17,218 bases of DNA from DASPTH01 sp046727575 (GTDB lineage: Bacteria; Actinomycetota; Acidimicrobiia; IMCC26256; DASPTH01): assembly GCA_046727575.1 (NCBI GenBank), contig JBKPCV010000234.1, positions 1 through 17,218 of the forward strand. Direction: 5' to 3'. This document shows positions 6,136 to 13,374 of the stretch, piece by piece; positions within the stretch are counted from its first letter, which is position 1; the number at the start of each line of letters is the position of its first letter. The notes beneath the pieces were generated by a model. That model was not told where the DNA came from, did not search any database, and saw nothing but the letters and a program-made list of their open reading frames with translations. The translations under genes and the position numbers were made by a program.

Positions 6136-7805
6136 TGGTGCTCCAGATAGGTATGAAGGAGCTGGATTGCCATCGCACCCTCACCGACGGCCGACGCGAC
6201 CCGTTTGATCGAGTTGGCGCGAACGTCGCCGGCGGCGAACACGCCGGGCGCACTCGCCTCGAGGTAGTACGGGTCGCGGTCCAGGCTCCACCCCCGCGGT
6301 CGCTGCCCACTGACCAGCAGGTCCGGACCCGTCAGCACGAATCCTCTCGCATCACGCGCAAGGACGCCCTCGAGCCATTCCGTGCGAGGTTCGGCACCGA
6401 TGAACACGAAGAGGTAGCCGGCGCGCACCGACTCCTGGGTTCCGGCGCGGTTGTTGCACAGCGTGAGCTCCTCAAGGTGATCGTCGCCATGCATGCCGAT
6501 CACCTCGGTGTTCAGGCGCACGTCGATATTGGGGATCTCGTCGATCTGACGGATGAGGTAGTACGACATCGAGCGCTCGAGGCTGTCCGCCCGCACCAGC
6601 AGCGTCACGTGTCGGGCATGCCGGGACAGGAACACCGCCGCTTGGCCGGCCGAGTTGGCCGCGCCGACGATGTAGACGTCCTCGCTACTACAGGCGGACG
6701 CCTCGGTCGCCGCCGAACCGTAGAAGACACCGCGGCCGGTCAGGGCGTCGGCGCGCGGCACTTCGAGTTTGCGGTAGGAGATCCCCGTGGCGAGCAGCAC
6801 CGCGTGGGCTACGACCTCACCACCGTCGGCGAACCGAACCACGCGCGACGACGCACGCACATGGAGCCCGTCCACGTCGCGGGTGGTGAGAATCTCGGCG
6901 CCGAACTTGTGGGCCTGCCGCCGCGCCCGGTCGGTGAGCTGCGCTCCGGTCACGCCGTCGGGAAATCCGAGGTAGTTCTCGATGCGAGAGCTCTGGCCCG
7001 CTTGCCCTCCAGTGGCTTGCCGCTCGACCAACACGGTGCGGAGCCCCTCCGACGCGGCGTACACGGCCGCGCCGAGCCCCGCCGGCCCGCCACCGACGAT
7101 CACGACGTCGTAGAAATCGGTCGTCGGCGTGGTCGACAGGCCCACCTGTGCGGCCAGCTCGCTCATGGTGGGCTCGACCAGGTAGTCCCCCTCGGGCGTC
7201 ACCACCAGCGGGACCTTCGTGACGTCGACCCCTGCCGCCGCCAGCAGTCGCTCGCCTTCGGGCTCCTCGCTCGACAACCAGCGGTAGGGCACGGAGTTCC
7301 GGGCAAGGAAGTCACGCACCTCGAACGAGCGGGCCGACCAGCGGTGCCCGACCACTTGGGTCCGGCTGACCGCCTGCTCGTGGCTGTCGAGCCACAGCTC
7401 GATGAGGCCGTCGACGACGGGGTACAGCTTCTCCTCGGGCGGATCCCACGGCTTGAGCAGGTAGTGGTCGAGGTCGACGATGTTGATCGCCTCGATGGCG
7501 GCGTCGGTGTCGGCGTAAGCGGTGAGCAGCGCCCGCCGGGCATGGGGAAAGAGGTCCATCGCCTCCTCGAGGAACTCGAGGCCGCTCATCTCGGGCATGC
7601 GATGGTCCGCGAGCAGCACCGCCACCGGGTCGCCGCGCAGCTTCAGCTCCCGCAGCGTCTCCAGAGCCTGCGGACCGGACTCGGTCCGTACGACGCGGTA
7701 GGCCTCGCCGTATTGGCGGCGGAGGTCCCGAGCGACGGCGCGCGACACGCCCGGATCGTCATCGACGGTGAGAAGGACTGGCTTCCGGCCGGTGTCGATG
7801 GCCAT
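6132..7805 (-). CDS. Response regulator fused to glutaredoxin-like segment and thioredoxin-reductase-like flavoprotein
   Basis: Three modules in 557 aa. Residues 8-130 are a receiver domain: acidic pair D15/D16, phosphoacceptor D67 in LLADHRMP, T95 and K118 in LLKPW. Residues about 145-225 look like a glutaredoxin/thioredoxin fold (VRDFLARNSVPY, then KVPLVVTPEG), but where CxxC belongs the sequence is SARS (157-160). Residues 232-557 form a two-dinucleotide-binding-domain oxidoreductase: FAD motif VGGGPAG (237-243), NAD(P)H motif GAANSAGQA (381-389) and FAD end GDVR (527-530). The CxxC of thioredoxin reductase is replaced by YGSAATEASAC, leaving a single Cys372. It probably moves electrons from NAD(P)H to a non-disulfide acceptor under phosphorylation control (inference). 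ATG at 7805 has GAAGG 4 nt upstream. First gene of the operon, coupled to the kinase. Confidence 0.93.
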   Translation of the reverse strand: MAIDTGRKPVLLTVDDDPGVSRAVARDLRRQYGEAYRVVRTESGPQALETLRELKLRGDPVAVLLADHRMPEMSGLEFLEEAMDLFPHARRALLTAYADTDAAIEAINIVDLDHYLLKPWDPPEEKLYPVVDGLIELWLDSHEQAVSRTQVVGHRWSARSFEVRDFLARNSVPYRWLSSEEPEGERLLAAAGVDVTKVPLVVTPEGDYLVEPTMSELAAQVGLSTTPTTDFYDVVIVGGGPAGLGAAVYAASEGLRTVLVERQATGGQAGQSSRIENYLGFPDGVTGAQLTDRARRQAHKFGAEILTTRDVDGLHVRASSRVVRFADGGEVVAHAVLLATGISYRKLEVPRADALTGRGVFYGSAATEASACSSEDVYIVGAANSAGQAAVFLSRHARHVTLLVRADSLERSMSYYLIRQIDEIPNIDVRLNTEVIGMHGDDHLEELTLCNNRAGTQESVRAGYLFVFIGAEPRTEWLEGVLARDARGFVLTGPDLLVSGQRPRGWSLDRDPYYLEASAPGVFAAGDVRANSIKRVASAVGEGAMAIQLLHTYLEHQ

Positions 7806-8014
7806 GCAGCCTTCGACGTTATCCGCCCTCAGAGCAGGTCCTCAGACGAGAACGTTGAAGAGCTGACGGCGGCGTCGAGGAATCGGCTGACGGTGGCGGC
7901 GGCCGCGGGTGGTTTGTGTGCTCCGTCCGGTCGAGCGAGTAGATGAACGCGATCTGTTCGAGCGGGAGACGCCGATCGCGAGGCTCTCGGAGTGCGTCGG
8001 GGGCGCTCGCCTTG

Positions 8015-8348
8015 GTACAAGGTCACGACGGTTGCGCGCGTACTCCGTCATAGAGCACGTGGGTCGATCATCAGGGGGGAGTAGCGGAATCCCGTCTCTG
8101 CCTACCCGCTTGGCGATGGATTCGTCGTCGCCGTCCTCTACGGATCGGACTCGGAGTGGGTGCGCAACGTCATGGCCACAGGCGGCTTCGTGCTCGCGAC
8201 GAAGAGCCAGAAATATCAGCCTGAGCGACCCGAGATTGCGGAACCGGAGGCGCGGGCTCTCGAGGGAGGAAGGGCAGTGGATGAGGTGCTCATCGGCACC
8301 AACCCGCACAAGGGAAGTAGCACGCTGGCGGTGCTACGGGTGACGTGA
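8015..8348 (+). pseudogene. Frameshifted relic of a deazaflavin-dependent nitroreductase-family (DUF385-like) gene
   Basis: Two frames together give a familiar F420-dependent nitroreductase-like sequence. The first holds RLRAYSVIEHVGRSSG (about 8026-8075), equivalent to the family's h-G-R-x-S-G segment. The second holds NPVSAYPLGDGFVVAVLYG (8088 on) and SEWVRNVMATGGFVL, equivalent to the YG...WVRNVxAxG motif, and runs to TGA at 8346-8348. Joining them needs a one-base change near 8073-8086, beside a run of six G, and the second frame has an in-frame TAG there (8082-8084). No convincing start is visible. The last 25 residues (VLIGTNPHKG...) do not look like the usual C-terminus, so the 3' end may be rearranged. 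A live relative lies 370 bp downstream. Confidence 0.6.
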
Positions 8349-8716
8349 ACGGCGCATCGATGGGGTGCCGTTCGCAAACACCAAGACGGCTACCGCGGAG
8401 CTGATGCCGCGCCACGACGACGTAGACCTCGTCAAGCCCCGCGCGAACCCACGAGGCCTTGACAACAAAGAGGAATTCGTCACGTGTTGCCGGGTCATGC
8501 CGACGCGCGGGTTCTGTCACGTCATTCGGTGCGCTTCTGCCAGCGCGGAAGCGCTGAATCGGTACTGGCGGGCAGCACGTCACCGATGACGGTGCAACCA
8601 AGCCGGGGCGGCTCGACAAGTCGCACCCCTGAGGAGTGGACGAGGCTGTGCGGCTGCCAACGCGGCATGCGCAGGCCGGCTGATTGGCGACGCGTAGGCA
8701 ATTACCCTCGCCTAGG
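8349..8716. other. Intergenic region, no convincing gene
   Basis: This stretch separates the nitroreductase-family relic from the intact gene. Open frames exist on both strands, but none has a recognisable product, a Shine-Dalgarno sequence and consistent codon bias together. A TTGACA at 8459-8464 has no acceptable -10 element at normal spacing. Confidence 0.5.
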
Positions 8717-9199
8717 ATGGCGACTCGCCTCGACAAGGGACCGTTCCGCTACTTCTACCGTGTGATCAACCCTGTCACGCGCATGTTGGTACGCCACTTC
8801 GGCGTCGGCGGGCCCAGCGACGACCTGCTCCGGTTGCTCCGGGTTCGGGGCCGCACGACCGGTCGGCCCTATGACGTGCCGGTGCGTATCAACACGCTGA
8901 ACGGCGAGCGCTTCATCGTGGCGATGTTCGGGAACGCGCAATGGGTGAAGAACCTGCGCGCCACGAGAGAAGCGAAAATCGTGCTCGGCAAAGGCACTGA
9001 GCCGGTCAAAGTGCACGAACTCCAGGGAGCGGAAAAGGTGGCGTTCGTGACCGCTTACATGAGCGAGCCCAAGCTGGCGAGGCGTGTCAAAGCAGTTCTC
9101 GGGGTCGATCTTGACAAACTCGAGCCCGACGAGTACCAGCAGGCGATCACCGAGCTTCCCGTGTTTCGTCTCGAATCGGGTGCCGATCGCTCACACTGA
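8717..9199 (+). CDS. Nitroreductase/deazaflavin-dependent oxidoreductase family protein (DUF385-like)
   Basis: This 160-aa protein belongs to the split-barrel, F420-binding Ddn-like superfamily common in actinobacteria; such proteins reduce quinones or nitro compounds with F420H2. Features: an aromatic/basic N-terminal helix (YFYRVINPVTRML), LRVRGRTTGRPYDVPV (41-56, the conserved G-R-x-[ST]-G turn), a beta segment ERFIVAMFG (64-72) and the signature NAQWVKNLRA (73-82), followed by helices ending in ELPVFRLE. The ATG at 8717 is preferred over a TTG at 8684 because family N-termini start close to this helix. Its Shine-Dalgarno (AGG) is poor and very close, so a leaderless or weakly translated message is possible. 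It faces the minus-strand NmrA-like gene tail to tail. Substrate and use of F420 are family inference. Confidence 0.87.
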   Translation: MATRLDKGPFRYFYRVINPVTRMLVRHFGVGGPSDDLLRLLRVRGRTTGRPYDVPVRINTLNGERFIVAMFGNAQWVKNLRATREAKIVLGKGTEPVKVHELQGAEKVAFVTAYMSEPKLARRVKAVLGVDLDKLEPDEYQQAITELPVFRLESGADRSH

Positions 9200-9392
9200 C
9201 CTGACGCTCGGGCCAGCAGGGCCGCACGGCGATCGCCGGTGGTCTATTCGCGCAGGACGGAGAAGGTTCGCCAGGCTCGGACGGCTGTGCAGAGTGGTGC
9301 ACACCGCACGGCAGGAGCTCATTCGAGGCAGGGGATCAGATCTTCGCCTGACGCGAAACGAAGCAAAGCCGGGCCATGTACAACGCGGGACC

Positions 9393-10226
9393 TCAGCGGA
9401 AGACCTCTTCGTGCGCCCTCACCCACTGCTCAAAGGTGCGCGGCGGCGTTCCCGTCACCTCCTGCACCGTTGGAAGTACCTGCGACTCGTCGATGTCTCC
9501 GGAGGCGAAGAATCGGAAGAACGCATCGACGTACTCCGGCGGCGTCGTCCTGGTCATCTCTGCCCTAGCCTCCTCGTTCGATTGACTTTCGAAACGCAGG
9601 TCCCTGCCGAGCACCCGGGCCAGTACGGCGACGCGGTCGGCGGGCAGCAATGACTCAGGGCCGCTAAGCCGGTAGCTGCGGCCCTCGTGACCCGAGGTGG
9701 TCATGCTTCGCGCCGAGACCGCGGCTACGTCGTAGGGGTCGATCATCGCAATACGGATGTCTGGAAAGGGCGCGCGAACCACGTCACCTGCCCGGAGCTG
9801 CGGGGCCCACTGCGACGCGTTGGACATGAAGCTGTCCGGCTGCAGGAACGTCCACGCGATGCCGGATTCGCGCACCGCCTGCTCGGAGAGGATGTGGTAA
9901 CGCGCGACGGCGTTGGTCAAATCACCCGAGGGGGCCGCGCTGCTCGACTGCAGGACAACGTGCTCTACTCCTGCCTCACGAATGAGAGCGAGGACGCCCA
10001 GCATGTCCTTGTAGCCAGCGAGGAGGTGGACCCCGCGCACACCTTCCAACGCCGGCGAAAGGGTCTCTGGGCGATCCAGATCGCCGATGAAGCCTTCCAC
10101 GCCCGGCGGCAATGCGACCCGATCCGCCTCGCGGCGAATCACTGCACGGACCTCCTGACCGGCAGCAGCCAAGGTGCGTACTAGTTCTCTACCGACGTTG
10201 CCCGTGGAGCCCGTAACCAGGATCAC
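9393..10226 (-). CDS. NmrA-like NAD(P)-binding protein (atypical SDR)
   Basis: This 277-aa protein resembles NmrA/HSCARG regulators and NAD(P)H:quinone-oxidoreductase-like atypical SDRs. The N-terminal Rossmann motif is VTGSTGNVGRELV, with the glycine-rich TGxxGxxG at 5-12. Next come GDLDRPETL (the acidic residue near the adenine), VVLQSSSAA and WTFLQPDSFM, typical of the group. The C-terminal half (SYRLSGPESL..., FFRFFASGDID) is the usual substrate/effector domain, and the length is normal. The GTG at 10226 is chosen because AGGAGG lies at 10233-10238 with 6-nt spacing and the Rossmann strand follows at once; an upstream GTG at 10247 has no such signal. A short open frame (10229-10318) ends just before it. 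Whether it is an enzyme or a redox-sensing regulator cannot be told. Confidence 0.9.
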   Translation of the reverse strand: MILVTGSTGNVGRELVRTLAAAGQEVRAVIRREADRVALPPGVEGFIGDLDRPETLSPALEGVRGVHLLAGYKDMLGVLALIREAGVEHVVLQSSSAAPSGDLTNAVARYHILSEQAVRESGIAWTFLQPDSFMSNASQWAPQLRAGDVVRAPFPDIRIAMIDPYDVAAVSARSMTTSGHEGRSYRLSGPESLLPADRVAVLARVLGRDLRFESQSNEEARAEMTRTTPPEYVDAFFRFFASGDIDESQVLPTVQEVTGTPPRTFEQWVRAHEEVFR

Positions 10227-10228
10227 CT

Positions 10229-10318
10229 TCAGCCTCCTTCGGTCCACGCGAGCGTCGTAGGTCCGTCGTCGTGGAGAGCCAATCCAGCACTAGGCCGCGC
10301 GACGACGTCGTGCACCAT
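10229..10318 (-). other. Short open frame directly upstream of the NmrA-like gene
   Basis: A 29-codon frame starts at ATG 10318 (MVHDVVARPSAGLALHDDG...) and stops at TGA 10229-10231, 2 nt before the NmrA-like GTG. The Shine-Dalgarno of the NmrA-like gene is inside its last codons. A second short frame upstream ends in TGA overlapping this ATG region. It may be a leader peptide, the tail of a lost operon gene, or chance. No family is recognised. Confidence 0.25.
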
Positions 10319-10634
10319 TCACGTGTTCGCCTCATCCGACTCCACGAACGATACGACCTTGGCGGTATCAGCCACCGTTGGCGACCGAAGCAGAGGTGAC
10401 CATCTCTGCCATCATCTTTGGGGCGCCCGCGGTTGTGCACCCAACTTCGATGTCTGTTGCCGCGTTGGTTCGCACGGCGGTGATCAGCATGGAACGGACC
10501 CGCACGGCTCGCCCCACTGTGAGGTTGCTCATCTTGCGTGAGCGCACCTACGTCGTCATTCGCCGCGTTCGCCTCACGCGGTGGCCCCCCAACGGGTGGA
10601 CCCTCAGTCCGAGTTGCACCAGATCAGAGGACGC
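10319..10634. other. Intergenic region, no convincing gene
   Basis: Nothing here can be assigned. Several overlapping frames on both strands are open for 70-100 codons, as expected at this GC content, without motifs or ribosome-binding sites. A minus frame reading VADTAKVVSFVESDEANT before a stop near 10320 looks mildly coding-like and may belong with the short frame downstream. Confidence 0.4.
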
Positions 10635-10810
10635 TCACCCTGCAAGGTTGCGCGGTGTGAATCCGAGCTCGTCGTGAGCACGTGAGTCATCGGTTCGAGC
10701 CCGCTGCTTCGCAAGGAATATGGCTTCGGTCGGCAGCGGAATTCGGAACCAGATGAAGCGTTGGAGAGGTCGGCGACGCGTACGACCGGCAGTATGAACT
10801 CCTCACGCAT
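10635..10810 (-). pseudogene. C-terminal remnant of an NAD-dependent epimerase/reductase gene
   Basis: A minus-strand frame runs from just after a stop near 10809 to TGA at 10635-10637. It ends RARTDDSRAHDELGFTPR plus five residues, which matches the common C-terminus of extended SDR epimerase/dihydroflavonol-reductase-like proteins (a D-S-R-A-x-x-E-L-G-[FY]-x-P-R pattern). It is preceded by RFIWFRIPLPTEAIFLAK. Only about 55 residues survive: the Rossmann domain and catalytic YxxxK are gone, and there is no start. This is the end of a deleted gene. Confidence 0.5.
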
Positions 10811-10970
10811 TCGTAGTGCAGGGAGACGGCGAGCGGTCAGCCGCGCGAGCAGATGAACGTGTCAGCGCCGCTCGCGCCGAATGCAGCGCCGGCTATCGCA
10901 ACCTAATCGGCTAGGAGGGCACCGTCAGCGATCCCGCGAACAGGCCGGCAAAGCCTCGGGCAACCGTGCC

Positions 10971-10986
10971 GTCGCGACGGCGCGAC
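10971..10986. terminator. Small GC-rich hairpin after the GH15 gene
   Basis: GTCGCG-ACGG-CGCGAC is a perfect 6-bp stem with a 4-nt loop, 23 bp past the stop of the GH15 gene on the minus strand. There is no T tract, so it would be a non-canonical terminator at best. Such short GC stems are common by chance at this GC content. Confidence 0.2.
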
Positions 10987-11008
10987 CACACGGCGCGCGT
11001 CGGCGTGG

Positions 11009-12838
11009 TCAGCCGATCCAGCCCGCGTCGGAGAGCTTCCGATCGATGGAGTACGCCGCGCTGATGAGCGCGAGATGCGTGAATGCCTGTGGAAAGTTCC
11101 CGAGGTGCTCGCCGTGCGGTCCGAGCTCCTCAGCGTACAGACCGAGGTGGTTGGCGTAGCCGAGCATCTTCTCGAACAGGAAGCGGGCCTTCTGCGCGTC
11201 GCCGCCGCGCGCGACCACCTCGGTGTACCAGAACGAGCACATGGTGAATGTGCCTTCGTCTCCCATGAGACCGTCGCTCGCACCCACGCCGACGCGGTAG
11301 CGGTAAACGAGAGAGTCGTCGACCAGGTCGTGTTCGATTGCCCGTAGCGTCGAGCTCCAGCGCGGGTCTGTTGGGCTAACGAACTTGACCATGGGCATCA
11401 GGAGGCACGACGCGTCCACCGCAGTCGTGCCGCGGTGCTGCACGAAGGTCCCTCGTCCCGGGTCCCAGAACGTCGTCATGATGTCCTGGTAGATATCGTC
11501 ACGCGTGGCGCGCCATTTGTCGGCCGGACACGGAAACGATCGCCGCTCGGCGAGTCGGAGCGCACGATCGACGGCGACCCAGCACATCAGTCGCGAATAC
11601 AGGAACTCCTTGGGACCACCCCGCACCTCCCAGATCCCGTCGTCGGGTACATGCCAGTGTTCGACGACCCACTCGACGAGCCGGACGATGTTCTGCCAGA
11701 ACTGGTAGGAGATGGGCTCGCCGTACTTGTTGTACAGGTAGATCGAGTCCATGAGCTCGCCGTAGACGTCCAGTTGCAGCTGGTCGTACGCGCCGTTGCC
11801 GACGCGCACGGGATGTGATCCCCGGTACCCCTCGAGATGCGTCAGCGTCGTCTCGGTGAGCACCTTGCGGCCGTCGTGGCCGTACATGATCTGTAGCGAT
11901 CCGTCAGGCGCGAGGTCCATGCAACGGTCCTCGATCCAGCTCATGAAATGGCCGGCCTCCTCGGTGTAGCCGAGCCGGATCAGCGCATAGAGCGTGAACG
12001 ACGCGTCGCGGATCCAGGTGTACCGGTAATCCCAGTTCCGCCCACCTCCGAGCTGCTCTGGCAGGCCGAAGGTGGGAGCCGCGACAAGCGACCCATGCGT
12101 CTGCGAGACCATGAGCTTCAGCGCCAGCGCCGACCGGAGCACAGTCTCGCGCCACCGCCCCGTGTACCGCGCACGCCCGATCCAGGTGTGCCAGAAGTTC
12201 ACCGTCTCCTTGAAGACCCGCGAGACGTAATCAGGTCCGGCCGATGGACTCGGGATCCCCGCCCCAACCTCCTCCATCACGAACGCGGCCGTCTCACCAG
12301 CGCCGAGCGTAAACGTCGCGCGCGCTGCACCATCCGAGCCCACCCTGAGCGGGACGGCGGATCGAAGCCGAACGACCGTCGCATCCCGGCCTCTCGAAAC
12401 GAAGAGCAAGTGGTCGTCGTCCTCTTCCACCGAATGCTCGGCCGTTGCGTAGTCGAAACGGGGCGCGAACTCGACGTCGAAGGAAACCGTGCCTCGCACC
12501 GTCTTGACCCGTCGCACCAACACGCGCGGGTGATCGTGCGGGAAGAACCCGACCGGCATGAAGTCGGACACCTCGGCGACGCCATCCGCCGACAGGAAAC
12601 GGCTCAACAACACATTGGTGTCCGAGAGATACAGCTGCTTGCGCTCGCCGCCCTCCAGACAAGGACGGATCGAAAAGTGCCCACCACGATCTTGGTCGAG
12701 CACGCGAGCAAAGATCGTCGGCGAGTCGAACCGCGGAAACGACAGGAAGTCGATCGACCCGTCTCTGCCAACCAGCGCGACCGTGTGGAGGTCACCGATG
12801 ATCCCGTAGTCCTCGATCGGCTGGTAGCGCTCAGCCAC
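11009..12838 (-). CDS. Glycoside hydrolase family 15 protein (glucoamylase/trehalase-like)
   Basis: This 609-aa protein probably hydrolyses terminal alpha-glucosidic bonds; bacterial and mycobacterial GH15 members include glucoamylases and trehalases. The N-terminal beta domain starts IEDYGIIGDLHTVALVGRDG (8-27) with FPRFDSP (34-40). The (alpha/alpha)6 barrel carries RNWDYRYTWIRDASFTLYAL (267-286), DDGIWEVR (399-406, Glu404 the likely general acid) and GLYAEEL (566-572, likely general base), then GNFPQAFTH (580-588). Length and motif order are complete and no signal peptide is seen, so it is probably cytoplasmic. GTG at 12838 is chosen because GGAGG lies 4 nt upstream and the family's N-terminus begins here. 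Starts at 12901 (ATG) or 12991 (GTG/TTG-type) would add 21 or 51 basic, low-complexity residues. Substrate is not determinable. Confidence 0.93.
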   Translation of the reverse strand: MAERYQPIEDYGIIGDLHTVALVGRDGSIDFLSFPRFDSPTIFARVLDQDRGGHFSIRPCLEGGERKQLYLSDTNVLLSRFLSADGVAEVSDFMPVGFFPHDHPRVLVRRVKTVRGTVSFDVEFAPRFDYATAEHSVEEDDDHLLFVSRGRDATVVRLRSAVPLRVGSDGAARATFTLGAGETAAFVMEEVGAGIPSPSAGPDYVSRVFKETVNFWHTWIGRARYTGRWRETVLRSALALKLMVSQTHGSLVAAPTFGLPEQLGGGRNWDYRYTWIRDASFTLYALIRLGYTEEAGHFMSWIEDRCMDLAPDGSLQIMYGHDGRKVLTETTLTHLEGYRGSHPVRVGNGAYDQLQLDVYGELMDSIYLYNKYGEPISYQFWQNIVRLVEWVVEHWHVPDDGIWEVRGGPKEFLYSRLMCWVAVDRALRLAERRSFPCPADKWRATRDDIYQDIMTTFWDPGRGTFVQHRGTTAVDASCLLMPMVKFVSPTDPRWSSTLRAIEHDLVDDSLVYRYRVGVGASDGLMGDEGTFTMCSFWYTEVVARGGDAQKARFLFEKMLGYANHLGLYAEELGPHGEHLGNFPQAFTHLALISAAYSIDRKLSDAGWIG

Positions 12839-13211
12839 GCCGCCTCCAGTGAGATCTCCGAACAAATGGCGACCAGGTTCGGTGCTCGGACTATGCCGCA
12901 TCGGGTCCCACGACGTCGAGGTGAGATGTCTGAGGTCGCGTCGACGTCGCCTCTCCCGCCGATGGCGCGTCTCATCAACGCGCCAGCCCAACGGGCGCCA
13001 TGAGCGAACCCCGACGAGACGCTTGGGTCGGCGCGCTGCCAGTCCGCGAGCTCTCGAGCTTCAATCCGGTACTGCACGAGGCCTTCGCCGTGCGATGGCT
13101 TCGGAAAGCATCGGCTCACGACGACGCGGGCATCGGACCGACAGCGGAAGCCGATTTCTGCCCTGCGCGGCGCACGTAGGCGGCGGGCGAGCCACCGAGT
13201 GCGGACGGAGC
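12839..13211. other. Region upstream of GH15, no convincing gene
   Basis: The part up to 12991 could encode an N-terminal extension of the GH15 protein if an earlier start is used. On the plus strand a 59-codon frame from ATG 13000 to TAG 13179 (MSEPRRDAWVGALPVREL...) lacks a Shine-Dalgarno sequence and a recognisable family. No clear promoter is seen. Confidence 0.4.
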
Positions 13212-13374
13212 ATGACGCTGGGCGTATTCATGGGAGCGTTCCCGGTCCTGGCCGGGAAGGAGGCGGAGGCACGCAAGTTCGCAGGAGAGCCTCGACCGGC
13301 GGGAGGAGTTCAGCGCGTCTGAGGCGTTTCTGACTTTGCGCGACGGTTCTCGTGCTTCTCAGACCGCATCATGA
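13212..13374 (+). pseudogene. Truncated, frameshifted start of a small conserved gene
   Basis: From ATG 13212 the frame reads MTLGVFMGAFPVLAGKEAEA followed by RKFAGE. This resembles the N-terminus of small uncharacterised actinobacterial proteins of about 110 aa (pattern FMGAFPVxPGKxxxARxFA). After about 13281-13288 the similarity continues in the next frame as ESLDRREEFSASEAF, then is lost before a stop at 13372-13374. One base change plus loss of the C-terminal two thirds explains it. It ends where the reverse-transcriptase relic on the opposite strand ends. Confidence 0.45.

Noticed and set aside
5988..7946. 652-codon plus-strand frame opposite the response regulator-flavoprotein gene
   Set aside because: It is a shadow frame: the minus strand carries all receiver and flavoprotein motifs, and the plus product matches no family.
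8459..8464. TTGACA as a -35 element for the nitroreductase-family gene
   Set aside because: No acceptable -10 follows at 16-18 bp, and the gene starts about 250 bp downstream.
9227..9238. Perfect palindrome CGGCGATCGCCG between convergent genes
   Set aside because: It has no loop and no T tract, so it cannot act as a terminator hairpin. Such GC palindromes are expected at this composition.
10685..10710. tRNA-like T-loop sequence GGTTCGAGCCC
   Set aside because: The flanking bases form only a 3-bp T stem and no acceptor, D or anticodon arms can be drawn. The site lies inside the epimerase remnant on the other strand.
13000..13179. 59-codon frame (MSEPRRDAWV...) divergent from the GH15 gene
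   Set aside because: It has no Shine-Dalgarno sequence, recognisable family or supporting context.
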